Shown here: piece after piece, positions 44,637 through 51,889 of the stretch | Numbering within the stretch: the first letter of the stretch is position 1 | Layout: every line of letters starts with the position of its first letter | NCBI RefSeq assembly: GCF_002479495.1 | Contig: NZ_DLNQ01000008.1 | Location: 155,310 to 219,309 of the forward strand | Reading direction: 5' to 3' | Source of the DNA: Brevundimonas sp. UBA7506 | GTDB lineage: Bacteria; Pseudomonadota; Alphaproteobacteria; Caulobacterales; Caulobacteraceae | Length of the DNA stretch: 64,000 nt | Made by a program: the position numbers and the translations under genes | Notes under the pieces: model-generated | Database searches by the model: none | What the model was told of the DNA's origin: nothing | Seen by the model: the letters and a program-made list of their open reading frames with translations, nothing else

Positions 44637-45194
44637 TCAGGCGGCTTCGGCGGCGGCCTTGGCCAGCTTGTCCTGGTGGGCCTTCATGCCGATGGCGATC
44701 AGCTCGGCGGCCTCGCCGGCGTCGCCCCAACCCTTGACCGTGACCGACTTGCCCTTCTCCAGATCCTTGTAACGGGTGAAGAAGTGCTCGATCTGCTCGA
44801 TCAGGATGGCGGGCAGCTGACGGTAGCTGGAAACCTCGGTGTAGTAGGGGTTCAGCTTGTCGACCGGCACGGCCAGGATTTTTTCGTCGCCGCCGGCTTC
44901 ATCGACCATCTTCAGCACGCCGATGGGGCGCGAGCGGATGACGCAGCCCGGCACCACCGGGGTCGGGTTCAGCACGATGACGTCGCAGGGGTCGCCGTCG
45001 TCCGACAGGGTGTGCGGCACGAAGCCGTAGTTGCCCGGATAGTACATGGCGGTGTGCAGGAAGCGGTCGACGAACAGGGCGCCCGATTCCTTGTCCATCT
45101 CGTACTTCACCGGCAGGCCGCCTTGCGGGATCTCGATGATGACGTTGATGTCCCACGGCGCATTCGGGCCGACCGGAATGGCTTCGATGTTCAT
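44637..45194 (-). CDS. ppa: Inorganic pyrophosphatase, Ppa
   Basis: 185 residues, family I soluble pyrophosphatase hydrolysing PPi with Mg. Active-site stretch [11 protein letters not shown] with the signature Asp residues, plus [22 protein letters not shown] and [18 protein letters not shown] (KxE). Length is typical (170-190). Single gene with its own terminator. A 20-base motif, repeated at 46031-46050, lies just upstream of the start. Confidence 0.96.
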   Translation of the reverse strand: MNIEAIPVGPNAPWDINVIIEIPQGGLPVKYEMDKESGALFVDRFLHTAMYYPGNYGFVPHTLSDDGDPCDVIVLNPTPVVPGCVIRSRPIGVLKMVDEAGGDEKILAVPVDKLNPYYTEVSSYRQLPAILIEQIEHFFTRYKDLEKGKSVTVKGWGDAGEAAELIAIGMKAHQDKLAKAAAEAA

Positions 45195-45201
45195 GTTACG
45201 C

Positions 45202-45221
45202 TCTTATTGCAGGTGCGAACG
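45202..45221. repeat. 20-base direct repeat, copy 1
   Basis: TCTTATTGCAGGTGCGAACG. It agrees at 18 of 20 positions with 46031-46050 in the same orientation. This copy lies 7 bases upstream of the ppa start (which reads the other way) and about 110 bases before the DUF599 gene. Confidence 0.6.
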
Positions 45222-45331
45222 GGGAGATTGGGGCGCGTGATAAGCTCTGCGTCGCCGAACAGCAAGCTTCAGGGGCTGTTTGCGGGCGATCACCCTTGCT
45301 CCATGGCCCGAACTGAAGGCATCAACAGGAC

Positions 45332-46018
45332 ATGACCCCGTTCGACTGGATCGCGCTGTTCCTCTTCTTCGTCGCCTGGCTCGGCTATGGTCCGATCCTG
45401 GGGCTGATCGCACGGCGCAGCGGGTCGCTGAACGACGACATGCTGATCGTCCGCGACAGCTGGATGACAGCCATGACCCATCGCGAGATTCGGCTGATCG
45501 ACAGCCAGCTGATGGGCCATTCGATCAACTCCGCCTCCTTCTTCGCCTCAACCAACCTGCTGCTGATCGCAGCGGTGGCCGGCATCCTGTTCGGCGGCGA
45601 GAACGCGCTGAAGGGCTTCGCCGCCGTCGGCGCCGAGGCGGTGCCGGTGAAGATCCTGGAGGCCAAGCTGGCCCTGGTTCTGGTCTGTCTGGCGCGCGGC
45701 TTCCTCGACTTCATCTGGTCGCTGCGCCAGATGAACTACGCCCTGGCCCTGATCGGCGCGGCGCCCGAGATCCACACCGAGACCGACCGGGTCGCCTATG
45801 GCCACGCCGTGGCCCAAGTGCTGAACCCGGCGCTGGGCGGCTTCAGCCAAGGGGTGCGCGGCTACTACTTCGCCCTGGCGGCGGCGGCCTGGCTGTTCGG
45901 CCCGCTTTGGCTGGCTCTGGGCGTGATCTCGGCCTTCGGCCTGCTGGTCTGGCGCCAGGCCGGGTCGCCGGCGGCGCGCGCCGTGCGAACGGCCAGACGG
46001 CTGCTGGAACGCAGCTAG
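45332..46018 (+). CDS. DUF599 family membrane protein
   Basis: A 228-residue inner-membrane protein with four membrane spans (PFDWIALFLFFVAWLGYGP, NLLLIAAVAGILFGG, LALVLVCLARGFLDFIWS, and a C-terminal FALAAAAWLFGPLWLALG). Characteristic DUF599 parts are SLNDDMLIVRDSWM, MGHSINSASFFASTNL and LRQMNYALALIGAAP. The function of DUF599 is unknown. It stands alone, with a candidate small RNA downstream. Confidence 0.92.
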   Translation: MTPFDWIALFLFFVAWLGYGPILGLIARRSGSLNDDMLIVRDSWMTAMTHREIRLIDSQLMGHSINSASFFASTNLLLIAAVAGILFGGENALKGFAAVGAEAVPVKILEAKLALVLVCLARGFLDFIWSLRQMNYALALIGAAPEIHTETDRVAYGHAVAQVLNPALGGFSQGVRGYYFALAAAAWLFGPLWLALGVISAFGLLVWRQAGSPAARAVRTARRLLERS

Positions 46019-46030
46019 GCCCGACTTTGG

Positions 46031-46050
46031 TCTTATTGCAGCCGCGAACG
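46031..46050. repeat. 20-base direct repeat, copy 2
   Basis: TCTTATTGCAGCCGCGAACG, 13 bases after the DUF599 stop and about 120 bases before the candidate small RNA. Matches 45202-45221 in the same direction. It may mark a shared regulatory site or an old duplication. Confidence 0.6.
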
Positions 46051-46135
46051 ATTCGTGTCGTCGCCCGACCTTCCGTCGCGTAACGACGAAAGGGATTTTC
46101 GTAACAGCCTGTGATCGCACAAGGATAATCGGACC

Positions 46136-46164
46136 TTGAAATTTTGTGCGCTGCAACCTAACTT
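46136..46164 (+). promoter_or_regulatory. Promoter candidate for the small RNA
   Basis: TTGAAA (46136-46141) and TAACTT (46159-46164) are exactly 17 bases apart. A start near 46171 would place the first hairpin at the 5' end of the transcript. Sequence-only prediction. Confidence 0.5.
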
Positions 46165-46170
46165 GGCTTT

Positions 46171-46254
46171 CGACGCCTCCGGGCGTCATGCCCTTCCTGG
46201 GCGTTTCCTCCCTATAGACTTTTCATGCCGCGCCCCCGGGCGCGGCTTTTTTTT
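46171..46254 (+). ncRNA. Candidate trans-acting small RNA, about 84 nt
   Basis: No gene is read here. The segment folds into GACGCC-UCCG-GGCGUC (46172-46187), then AUGCCC-UUCCU-GGGCGU (46188-46204), a single-stranded UUUCCUCCCU run, and a strong terminator GCCGCGCCC-CC-GGGCGCGGC with eight T (46227-46254). Pyrimidine-rich loops of this kind (CCUCC, UUCCU) can pair with Shine-Dalgarno sequences, as in several alphaproteobacterial regulatory RNAs. It could instead be only the terminator of DUF599, but the two extra hairpins and the promoter argue for a separate RNA. Confidence 0.55.
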
Positions 46255-46269
46255 GGTCTGGAGACGGGC

Positions 46270-47109
46270 TCAGGCGGCGAAGTCCGCGCCCAGGGCGGCG
46301 ATCACCCGGTTCAGCCCCGACTGGCAGCGACCCCAGCCGACCGACGGCGCGCCCGCCGCCTCGTCCCAGTAAAGCCGCCGGTTCAATTCGATCTGGATCG
46401 CCTCGAAACCCTCGTCCGGCCGCCCCCAGATCTGGGTCGCATAGCCGCCCGCATAGGGTCGGTTCAGGGCCACCCGCCAGCCCAGAGCCTCGAACAGCCC
46501 CCGCAGACGCCGCGTCAGCCCCGCCGCGCAGCTGGTCCCGTGGCGGTCGCCCAGCACCACGTCCGGTCCGTTCGGCCCCGTGGCCCGCGCAGGCATGGAA
46601 TGCCAGTCGATCAGCACCGCCCGTCCATGGCGGTCATGCGCGGCCTGCATCAGCTCGCCCAGAGCGGCGTGATAGGGGGCGTGGACCCGCGCGATGCGCC
46701 CCCTCGCCTCCTCCAGCGTCAGGCGACGGTCGTAGAGCGGCGTCCCGTCGCCCGCCAGACGCGGCACGACGCCGTAGCCGGCCAGGGTCTTCAGCCCTGG
46801 CGGCGCCCTCTCGGGACAATCCAGGATCAGGGCCGGATCGAGGTCGTCGGGCGCCCGGTTCAGATCGACATAGGCCCGGCCGATTCGTCCCGCGATCAGG
46901 ACCGCCCCCGCCGCCGCGCTCGCGTCCAGCAGCCGATCCACCGCCGCGTCCTCGGCGCTGCGCAGCGAAACCTCGGACAGGCCCTCGGCCGCACGCATGT
47001 CATCGGGATAGACCGCGCCCGAATGGGGCGAGGCGAACACCAGAGGCGTCGCCCGCCCCGTCAGGGCAGGCGTCAGGCCGAAGGTCGCGTCGGTCAGTGC
47101 GGGGCGCAT
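46270..47109 (-). CDS. N-formylglutamate amidohydrolase family protein
   Basis: A 279-residue hydrolase of the HutG-like family. Motifs: VFASPHSGAVYPDDM, LRSAEDAAVDRLLD, YVDLNRAPDDLDP, AVLIDWHSMPARATGP and IQIELNRRLYWDEA, which hold the His/Asp/Glu metal and substrate residues. It would free glutamate from N-formylglutamate or a related compound. No hut genes lie near, so the substrate is uncertain. It is divergent from cpdR. Confidence 0.9.
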   Translation of the reverse strand: MRPALTDATFGLTPALTGRATPLVFASPHSGAVYPDDMRAAEGLSEVSLRSAEDAAVDRLLDASAAAGAVLIAGRIGRAYVDLNRAPDDLDPALILDCPERAPPGLKTLAGYGVVPRLAGDGTPLYDRRLTLEEARGRIARVHAPYHAALGELMQAAHDRHGRAVLIDWHSMPARATGPNGPDVVLGDRHGTSCAAGLTRRLRGLFEALGWRVALNRPYAGGYATQIWGRPDEGFEAIQIELNRRLYWDEAAGAPSVGWGRCQSGLNRVIAALGADFAA

Positions 47110-47238
47110 GGCTTGGCCATAGACTGTTTTATCCCCGACCGCGCCCCTCTACGCGCTCGCCCCAAGCGGGATTTTCATCGCGAGTTTACAGATCGGCGCC
47201 TAGGTTCCGCGTTGATATTCCAAGGACTAGATCACCCC

Positions 47239-47595
47239 ATGGCGCGTATTCTGCTGGCCGAAGACGACGGCTCGCTTCGAGGCTTCCTGACGCGGGCGCT
47301 GGAACGCGCCGGTCACGCCGTGGTGGACTGCGAAAACGGCGACGACGCCATCGACGCCCTGGACCAGGGTCCCTACGACCTGCTGCTGACCGACATCGTC
47401 ATGCCGGGCGCCGACGGCATCGAGGTGGCCCGCGTCGCCGCCGCGCGCCAGCCGGGCATCCGCATCATGTTCATCACCGGTTTCGCCGCCGTCGCCCTGT
47501 CGGCCGCCCAGGCCACGCCCCAGGCCAAGGTCCTGTCCAAACCCGTCCACCTGCGCGACCTGGTGAACGAGGTCGAACGCATGATCGCCGCCTAA
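47239..47595 (+). CDS. cpdR: Response regulator CpdR (ClpXP adaptor)
   Basis: A 118-residue single-domain receiver. MARILLAEDDGSLRGFLTRA, phosphoacceptor Asp52 in LLLTDIVMPGADGIE, MFITGFAAVALS and VLSKPVHLRDLVNEVERM are close to Caulobacter CpdR along the whole length, as I recall it. Unphosphorylated CpdR directs ClpXP to the cell pole and primes it for substrates such as PdeA; the CckA-ChpT relay phosphorylates it. The longer reading upstream in frame is a shadow of the amidohydrolase gene. A pdeA-like gene lies at 55.6 kb. Confidence 0.92.
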   Translation: MARILLAEDDGSLRGFLTRALERAGHAVVDCENGDDAIDALDQGPYDLLLTDIVMPGADGIEVARVAAARQPGIRIMFITGFAAVALSAAQATPQAKVLSKPVHLRDLVNEVERMIAA

Positions 47596-47709
47596 CGAAA
47601 AAATACGAAAAAAGAAGACACAAGCCTCTTGCGGCCCCCGCGAACTGCGGGTTATAGACGCCGCCTTCCCGCCCACCGACACATCAGTCGGACGGGCCGC
47701 AGAAAAGGC

Positions 47710-47784
<75 letters not shown>

Positions 47785-47992
47785 TTCTCTTTCCCTTGGC
47801 AGCAATCCGCCCCGCGCGCTCGCCGGCGCCCGCTCCTTGCCGAGATCGTCGCGCGATCCAGGGCGTGGCATCGCCAGCCGCCTCTGCGTCTGCATCATCG
47901 GTGAGCGGACATTCGCGCAAAGACCGGCAGTAGACATTGCGTCGCTCGGCGAACAAGCTCCGACCGCGGCCCGGTCCGCGGCGGAGATTTCG

Positions 47993-48301
47993 ATGAGTGA
48001 TTTTCCTCAGGGCGTCGTCCACGAAGCCGCAGAGGACCTGCAGGCGGCCTTGCGGGCCGAGCCCGAGGTCTTGGCGCTTTGGGCGGGCCTGACCCCGCTG
48101 GGCCGCAACGAGTTCATCTGCTGGGTCGAGGACGCCAAGCAGCCGAAGACACGCCAGCGCCGCATCGAACGCACGGTCGAAGAGTTGCAGGAGGGCAAGA
48201 AGCGGCCTTGCTGCTGGGTCGGCTGCATCCACCGCACCGACAAGGCGCCCAGCCCCTGGCAACAGGCCGTGCTGATCGACGGAAAGGCGAAGGGCGGCTA
48301 A
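47993..48301 (+). CDS. YdeI/OmpD-associated family protein (C-terminal domain only)
   Basis: A 102-residue soluble protein. EDLQAALRAEPEVLALWAGL, PLGRNEFICWVEDAKQPKTRQRRI and TVEELQEGKKRPCCW make the domain found at the C terminus of bacterial YdeI/OmpD-associated proteins. The N-terminal DUF1801 part is missing, so this is the short form. Its function is not known. The stop overlaps gloB, on the other strand, by 4 bases. Confidence 0.85.
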   Translation: MSDFPQGVVHEAAEDLQAALRAEPEVLALWAGLTPLGRNEFICWVEDAKQPKTRQRRIERTVEELQEGKKRPCCWVGCIHRTDKAPSPWQQAVLIDGKAKGG

Positions 48302-49026
48302 CCCCTGAACCCGTCCTTGGCGGCGCGGCGGGCGGTGAAGTCGGCGGCGTCGGCGGCGCGCAGGAAGGGGTTGAAGCGGCGCTCCGTCCCGACGCTGGTC
48401 GGCACGGTGGGCTGCCCCCGCTCGCGGGCGACGAAGATCGCCTCAGCATGGGCCTGCATCTCGGGCCGGTCGTCGAGACTGAGGGCGAAGCGGGCGTTGG
48501 ACGCCGTATATTCGTGGGCGCAATAGAGGGTGGTGCTCGCCGGCCATGCGGCGATGCGGCTGAGGCTGTCCCACATCTGCTCGGCCGTGCCCTCGAACAG
48601 ACGACCGCAGCCCAGGGCGAAGATGACGTCGCCGACGAAGGCCAGATCGTCCTCGACCGACCGATAGACCACGTGACCCAGGGTGTGGCCGGGCGACAGC
48701 ACCACCTCAAGCGCCGTCTCGCCCAGCCGAACGATGTCGCCGTCGACCACCACGCGGTCCAAAGGGGCGGCGCGGCGGACTTCTTCGGGGCCGACGATCT
48801 CGCAGCCCGTCTCGGCCTTCAGCCGTTCGTTGCCGCCGGTGTGGTCGGGGTGCCAGTGGGTGTTGAGGATCAGGTCCAGCCGCCCCCAGCCCGAAGCCTC
48901 GATCTCGGCCAGGATCGCCTCGGCGTCCGGCGTGTCGACGGCGGCGACCATCCCCGTGGCCTCGTCGCGGATCAGGAAGCCGTAGTTGTCGGACAGGCAG
49001 GCGAACTGGCGCACGGTCAGGGTCAT
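48298..49026 (-). CDS. gloB: Hydroxyacylglutathione hydrolase (glyoxalase II), GloB
   Basis: A 242-residue metallo-beta-lactamase-fold enzyme turning S-lactoylglutathione into D-lactate and glutathione. Metal ligands: LNTHWHPDHTGG (HxHxDH), LSPGHTLGHV, FVGDVIFALGCGRLFEG with the bridging Asp, and YCAHEYTASNARFAL. The C-terminal PTSVGTERRFNPFLRA binds glutathione. The ATG at 49026 is taken, since the longer frame runs through the next gene on the opposite strand. Confidence 0.95.
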   Translation of the reverse strand: MTLTVRQFACLSDNYGFLIRDEATGMVAAVDTPDAEAILAEIEASGWGRLDLILNTHWHPDHTGGNERLKAETGCEIVGPEEVRRAAPLDRVVVDGDIVRLGETALEVVLSPGHTLGHVVYRSVEDDLAFVGDVIFALGCGRLFEGTAEQMWDSLSRIAAWPASTTLYCAHEYTASNARFALSLDDRPEMQAHAEAIFVARERGQPTVPTSVGTERRFNPFLRAADAADFTARRAAKDGFRG

Positions 49027-49119
49027 GGGCGGTCTCCGATCAGAAAGCCCTCTCGACAGGGCGGCTGAAGCTCTCGCTGGAGCCCGACCTTCGCCGGGCT
49101 GAGCGGATATAGGGCGGCG

Positions 49120-49929
49120 ATGGCCGACATTCATCGCGATTTCAGCCATAATGCATCCATGCGGCGCAGCATCGACGATCTTCGCACCTTTTACGGCGAG
49201 CCGACCGGGGCGCTGGTGCGGCGCGTGCTGGCGCGAAGGCTGGAGGACGCCTGGGGCGAGGCTGAGGGCTGCGACGTTCTGGGCCTGGGCTACGCCACGC
49301 CCTGGCTGGACGGCTTCGTCGGAGCGCGGCGGGTCATCGCCGCCATGCCGGGCGGACAGGGCGCCGAGCTGTGGACGACGGGCGGGCGCAACCGCACCGT
49401 GCTGGTCGATGACAAACGCCTGCCCTTCGCCGCCGGAACCTTCGATCGCATCGTGCTGGTCCATGCGCTGGAGGAAGCCGACGATCCCCGCGCCCTGCTG
49501 ACCGAGGCGGTGCGCGCCCTGGCCCCCGCAGGACGGATCATCCTGGCCACGGCGGCGCGCGGCGGGATGTGGGCGCGGGCCGAGACCACCCCGTTCGGCC
49601 ACGGGCGCCCCTTCACGCGCGGTCAGTTGGAGCGGCTGGTGCGCGAGGTGGGGCTGGAGCCCGCCGCCTGGTCCCAGGCCCTGTATGTTCCGCCGTGGCG
49701 GCCCCTGCTGCCGATGGCCGAAGGCGTAGAGCAGATCGGCCGCTGGATGCTGCCGGGCATGGCCGGGCTGATCATGCTGGAGGCCACACGCCAGTCCTAC
49801 GCCCGCATCCGGCCGCAAGGTCTGGCCCAGGCGGTTCTGGCGCCGCGCCCCGCCCTGACCCCCTCGCCCGCTTCGCGCGACCATGGGACGCCCGCCCATG
49901 CTCTGGTCGGCGCACGCAAACGGCCTTAA
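49120..49929 (+). CDS. Class I SAM-dependent methyltransferase
   Basis: A 269-residue protein with a degenerate methyltransferase fold: CDVLGLGYATPWLDGFV takes the place of the SAM loop, then LPFAAGTFDRIVLVHALEEAD and LLTEAVRALAPAGRIILATAARGG. Such proteins are usually beside gloB, as here (divergent, 93 bases apart). The start could also be the ATG at 49159 (MRRSIDDLR). Substrate unknown; the C-terminal 35 residues are low in conservation. Confidence 0.85.
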   Translation: MADIHRDFSHNASMRRSIDDLRTFYGEPTGALVRRVLARRLEDAWGEAEGCDVLGLGYATPWLDGFVGARRVIAAMPGGQGAELWTTGGRNRTVLVDDKRLPFAAGTFDRIVLVHALEEADDPRALLTEAVRALAPAGRIILATAARGGMWARAETTPFGHGRPFTRGQLERLVREVGLEPAAWSQALYVPPWRPLLPMAEGVEQIGRWMLPGMAGLIMLEATRQSYARIRPQGLAQAVLAPRPALTPSPASRDHGTPAHALVGARKRP

Positions 49930-49939
49930 GGCGAGCCCC

Positions 49940-50437
49940 ATGCAGCGACTGATCATCATGCGTCACGCCCAGGCCGAGAAAAGCGCCCCCGGCGGCGACG
50001 TCGACCGCCCCCTGTCCAAGCACGGCCGCCACGACGCCCGAGCCATGGGGCGGGCCCTGGCCGAGCGCGGCCTGCGCCCCGACATGGCCCTGGTGTCCAG
50101 CGCCCGGCGCACCCACCAGACCTGGGACGAGGTCAGCGAGGCGATGGGCGACGTCGAGGTGCATCTGTCGCCCGCCCTCTACAACGCGTCCTCCGACGTG
50201 CTGCGCCGCGCGGTCGAGGCGGCCGAGGACACGGCCGGATGCCTGCTGCTGGTGGCCCATAATCCGGGCGTGCATCAGCTGGCCGTTGAGTACCTGATCG
50301 AGAGCGCGGCGTCGCCGAGCGTGCTGGACAAGATGAGCGGCGGCTTCCCCACCGGCGCGGCGGCCGTCTTCAGCGTCGATGTCGCCGGACGCCCCACCTA
50401 CGAAGGCTGGCTGACGCCGAACGATCTGGAAAAATGA
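49940..50437 (+). CDS. Histidine phosphatase, SixA type
   Basis: A 165-residue phosphatase. The catalytic RHG-like motif is LIIMRHAQAEKSAPG, with DVDRPLSKHGRHDARAMG after it, and the second His is in LLVAHNPGVHQL. SixA enzymes remove phosphate from histidine phosphotransfer proteins, and sixteen-kDa length fits. Two hybrid kinases in the window are possible but unproven clients. The stop overlaps the DUF952 start (ATGA). Confidence 0.9.
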   Translation: MQRLIIMRHAQAEKSAPGGDVDRPLSKHGRHDARAMGRALAERGLRPDMALVSSARRTHQTWDEVSEAMGDVEVHLSPALYNASSDVLRRAVEAAEDTAGCLLLVAHNPGVHQLAVEYLIESAASPSVLDKMSGGFPTGAAAVFSVDVAGRPTYEGWLTPNDLEK

Positions 50438-50790
50438 CCGACGCCCTGCCGACCACGGCCTTCAAGATCCTGAGCCGCGCCGACTGGCGCGCGACCCTGG
50501 CCGAGGGCGCCTATGACGGCTCGCCCGTCGACCACGCCGACGGCTACATCCACCTGTCCGCCGCCGACCAGTTGGCCGGGACCGCCGCCAAGCACTACGC
50601 GGGCCAGAACGACCTGATGCTGGTCGAGGTCGACCTGACGGCCTTGGGCGAGACCCTGGTCTGGGAGCCGTCGCGCGGCGGCGCCCTGTTTCCGCATATC
50701 TACGGCCCCCTGCCGGTGAAGGCGACGCGGGGCGTGCGCGCCCTGTCGGTGACAGCCGACGGCGAAATGATCCTGAGCGAAAAGCCATGA
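50434..50790 (+). CDS. DUF952 domain-containing protein
   Basis: A 118-residue protein recognised by ILSRADWRATLAEGAYDG, DGYIHLSAADQLAGTAAKHYAG and GALFPHIYGPLP with conserved His residues; DUF952 proteins adopt an ADP-ribosyltransferase-like fold but have no established activity. It overlaps sixA at its start and pyrD at its end (ATGA in both), so the three are translationally coupled. Confidence 0.92.
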   Translation: MTDALPTTAFKILSRADWRATLAEGAYDGSPVDHADGYIHLSAADQLAGTAAKHYAGQNDLMLVEVDLTALGETLVWEPSRGGALFPHIYGPLPVKATRGVRALSVTADGEMILSEKP

Positions 50791-51824
50791 GCCTGACCGA
50801 CCTCGGCGCCGTTCTCCTGCGCCAGATGGACCCCGAGACGGCGCACCGCCTGGCCATCCGCGCCCTGCAGGTCACGCCCCTGCCCGCCCCCGGCGCCGAC
50901 GATCCGATCCTGAAGACCCGCCTCGCCGGGCTGGAGATGTCCAACCCGGTCGGTCTGGCCGCCGGTCTGGACAAGAACGGCGAGGCTCTGGAGGGCCTGT
51001 CGCGCCTCGGCTTCGGGGCGGTGGAATGCGGCTCGGTCACGCCGCGCGCCCAGCCCGGCAACCCCAGGCCGCGCCTGTTCCGCCTGTCCGAAGACCGGGC
51101 CGTCATCAACCGCATGGGCTTCAACAACGAGGGGCTGGAGCCCTTCGCCGCGCGTCTGGCCCATCGTCCGAAGCGCACGCCCATCGGCGCCAATCTGGGG
51201 GCCAACAAGGACACCGAGGACAAGGCGGCGGACTATGTCGCCGGCCTTCGCCGCCTGGCGGGCCTGGCCGACTACTTCACCATCAACATCTCCTCGCCCA
51301 ATACGCCGGGCCTGCGCGCCCTGCAGGGCCGCGAGGCGCTGGACGACCTGCTGGGCCGCATCAACGAAGCCCGCCCTTCCGACGGCGCCCCGGTCTTCCT
51401 CAAGATCGCGCCGGACCTGATCGGCGAAGAGATCGGCATGATCGTCGAGGCCTCCATCGCCCACGGCATCGACGCCCTGATCGTGTCCAACACCACGCTG
51501 GAACGCCCCCCCACGCTGAAGTCCGGCTATGCGGGCGAGGCCGGGGGCCTGTCAGGCGCGCCGCTCAAGCCCTTCGCCCAGAAGGCGCTGGAAGCCGCCG
51601 CCGAGGCGTCCGCCGGGCGGCTGCCGCTGATCGCGGTCGGCGGCATCGAGAGCGGCGCCGACGCCTGGGCCCGCATCCGCGCCGGCGCTTCGGCGGTCCA
51701 GGTCTATTCGGCCCTGATCTACGAAGGGCCGGGTCTGGTCGGCGCGATCAAGCGCGATCTGGCCGCCCGCCTTCGCGCCGAAGGCTTCGCCGACCTTTCC
51801 GACGCCGTCGGCTCCGGCCGTTGA
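50787..51824 (+). CDS. pyrD: Dihydroorotate dehydrogenase (quinone), PyrD
   Basis: A 345-residue class 2 enzyme that oxidises dihydroorotate and passes electrons to the quinone pool in pyrimidine synthesis. Motifs: NPVGLAAGLDKNGEALEGL, FGAVECGSVTPRAQPGNPRP, NRMGFNNEG, IGANLGANKD, YFTINISSPNTPGLRALQ with the catalytic Ser, and AVGGIESGADAWARIRAGAS. The N-terminal amphipathic helices typical of class 2 are present. Third gene of a coupled trio. Confidence 0.96.
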   Translation: MSLTDLGAVLLRQMDPETAHRLAIRALQVTPLPAPGADDPILKTRLAGLEMSNPVGLAAGLDKNGEALEGLSRLGFGAVECGSVTPRAQPGNPRPRLFRLSEDRAVINRMGFNNEGLEPFAARLAHRPKRTPIGANLGANKDTEDKAADYVAGLRRLAGLADYFTINISSPNTPGLRALQGREALDDLLGRINEARPSDGAPVFLKIAPDLIGEEIGMIVEASIAHGIDALIVSNTTLERPPTLKSGYAGEAGGLSGAPLKPFAQKALEAAAEASAGRLPLIAVGGIESGADAWARIRAGASAVQVYSALIYEGPGLVGAIKRDLAARLRAEGFADLSDAVGSGR

Positions 51825-51889
51825 CGGAGCATTAGGGCAAGCGCGGCATCATCGCTCCGATAGGCGAATTCGCCTGCTCGGAAAGTCGC

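Noticed and set aside
46031..46254. Identification of the small RNA as GsrN
   Set aside because: The loops resemble such RNAs, but no sigmaT-type promoter (GGAAC...CGTT) was found and I cannot align it to GsrN, so the name is not used.
46225..47238. Upstream extension of the CpdR frame
   Set aside because: It reads through the amidohydrolase gene on the wrong strand; CpdR starts at 47239 with the conserved MARILLAEDD.
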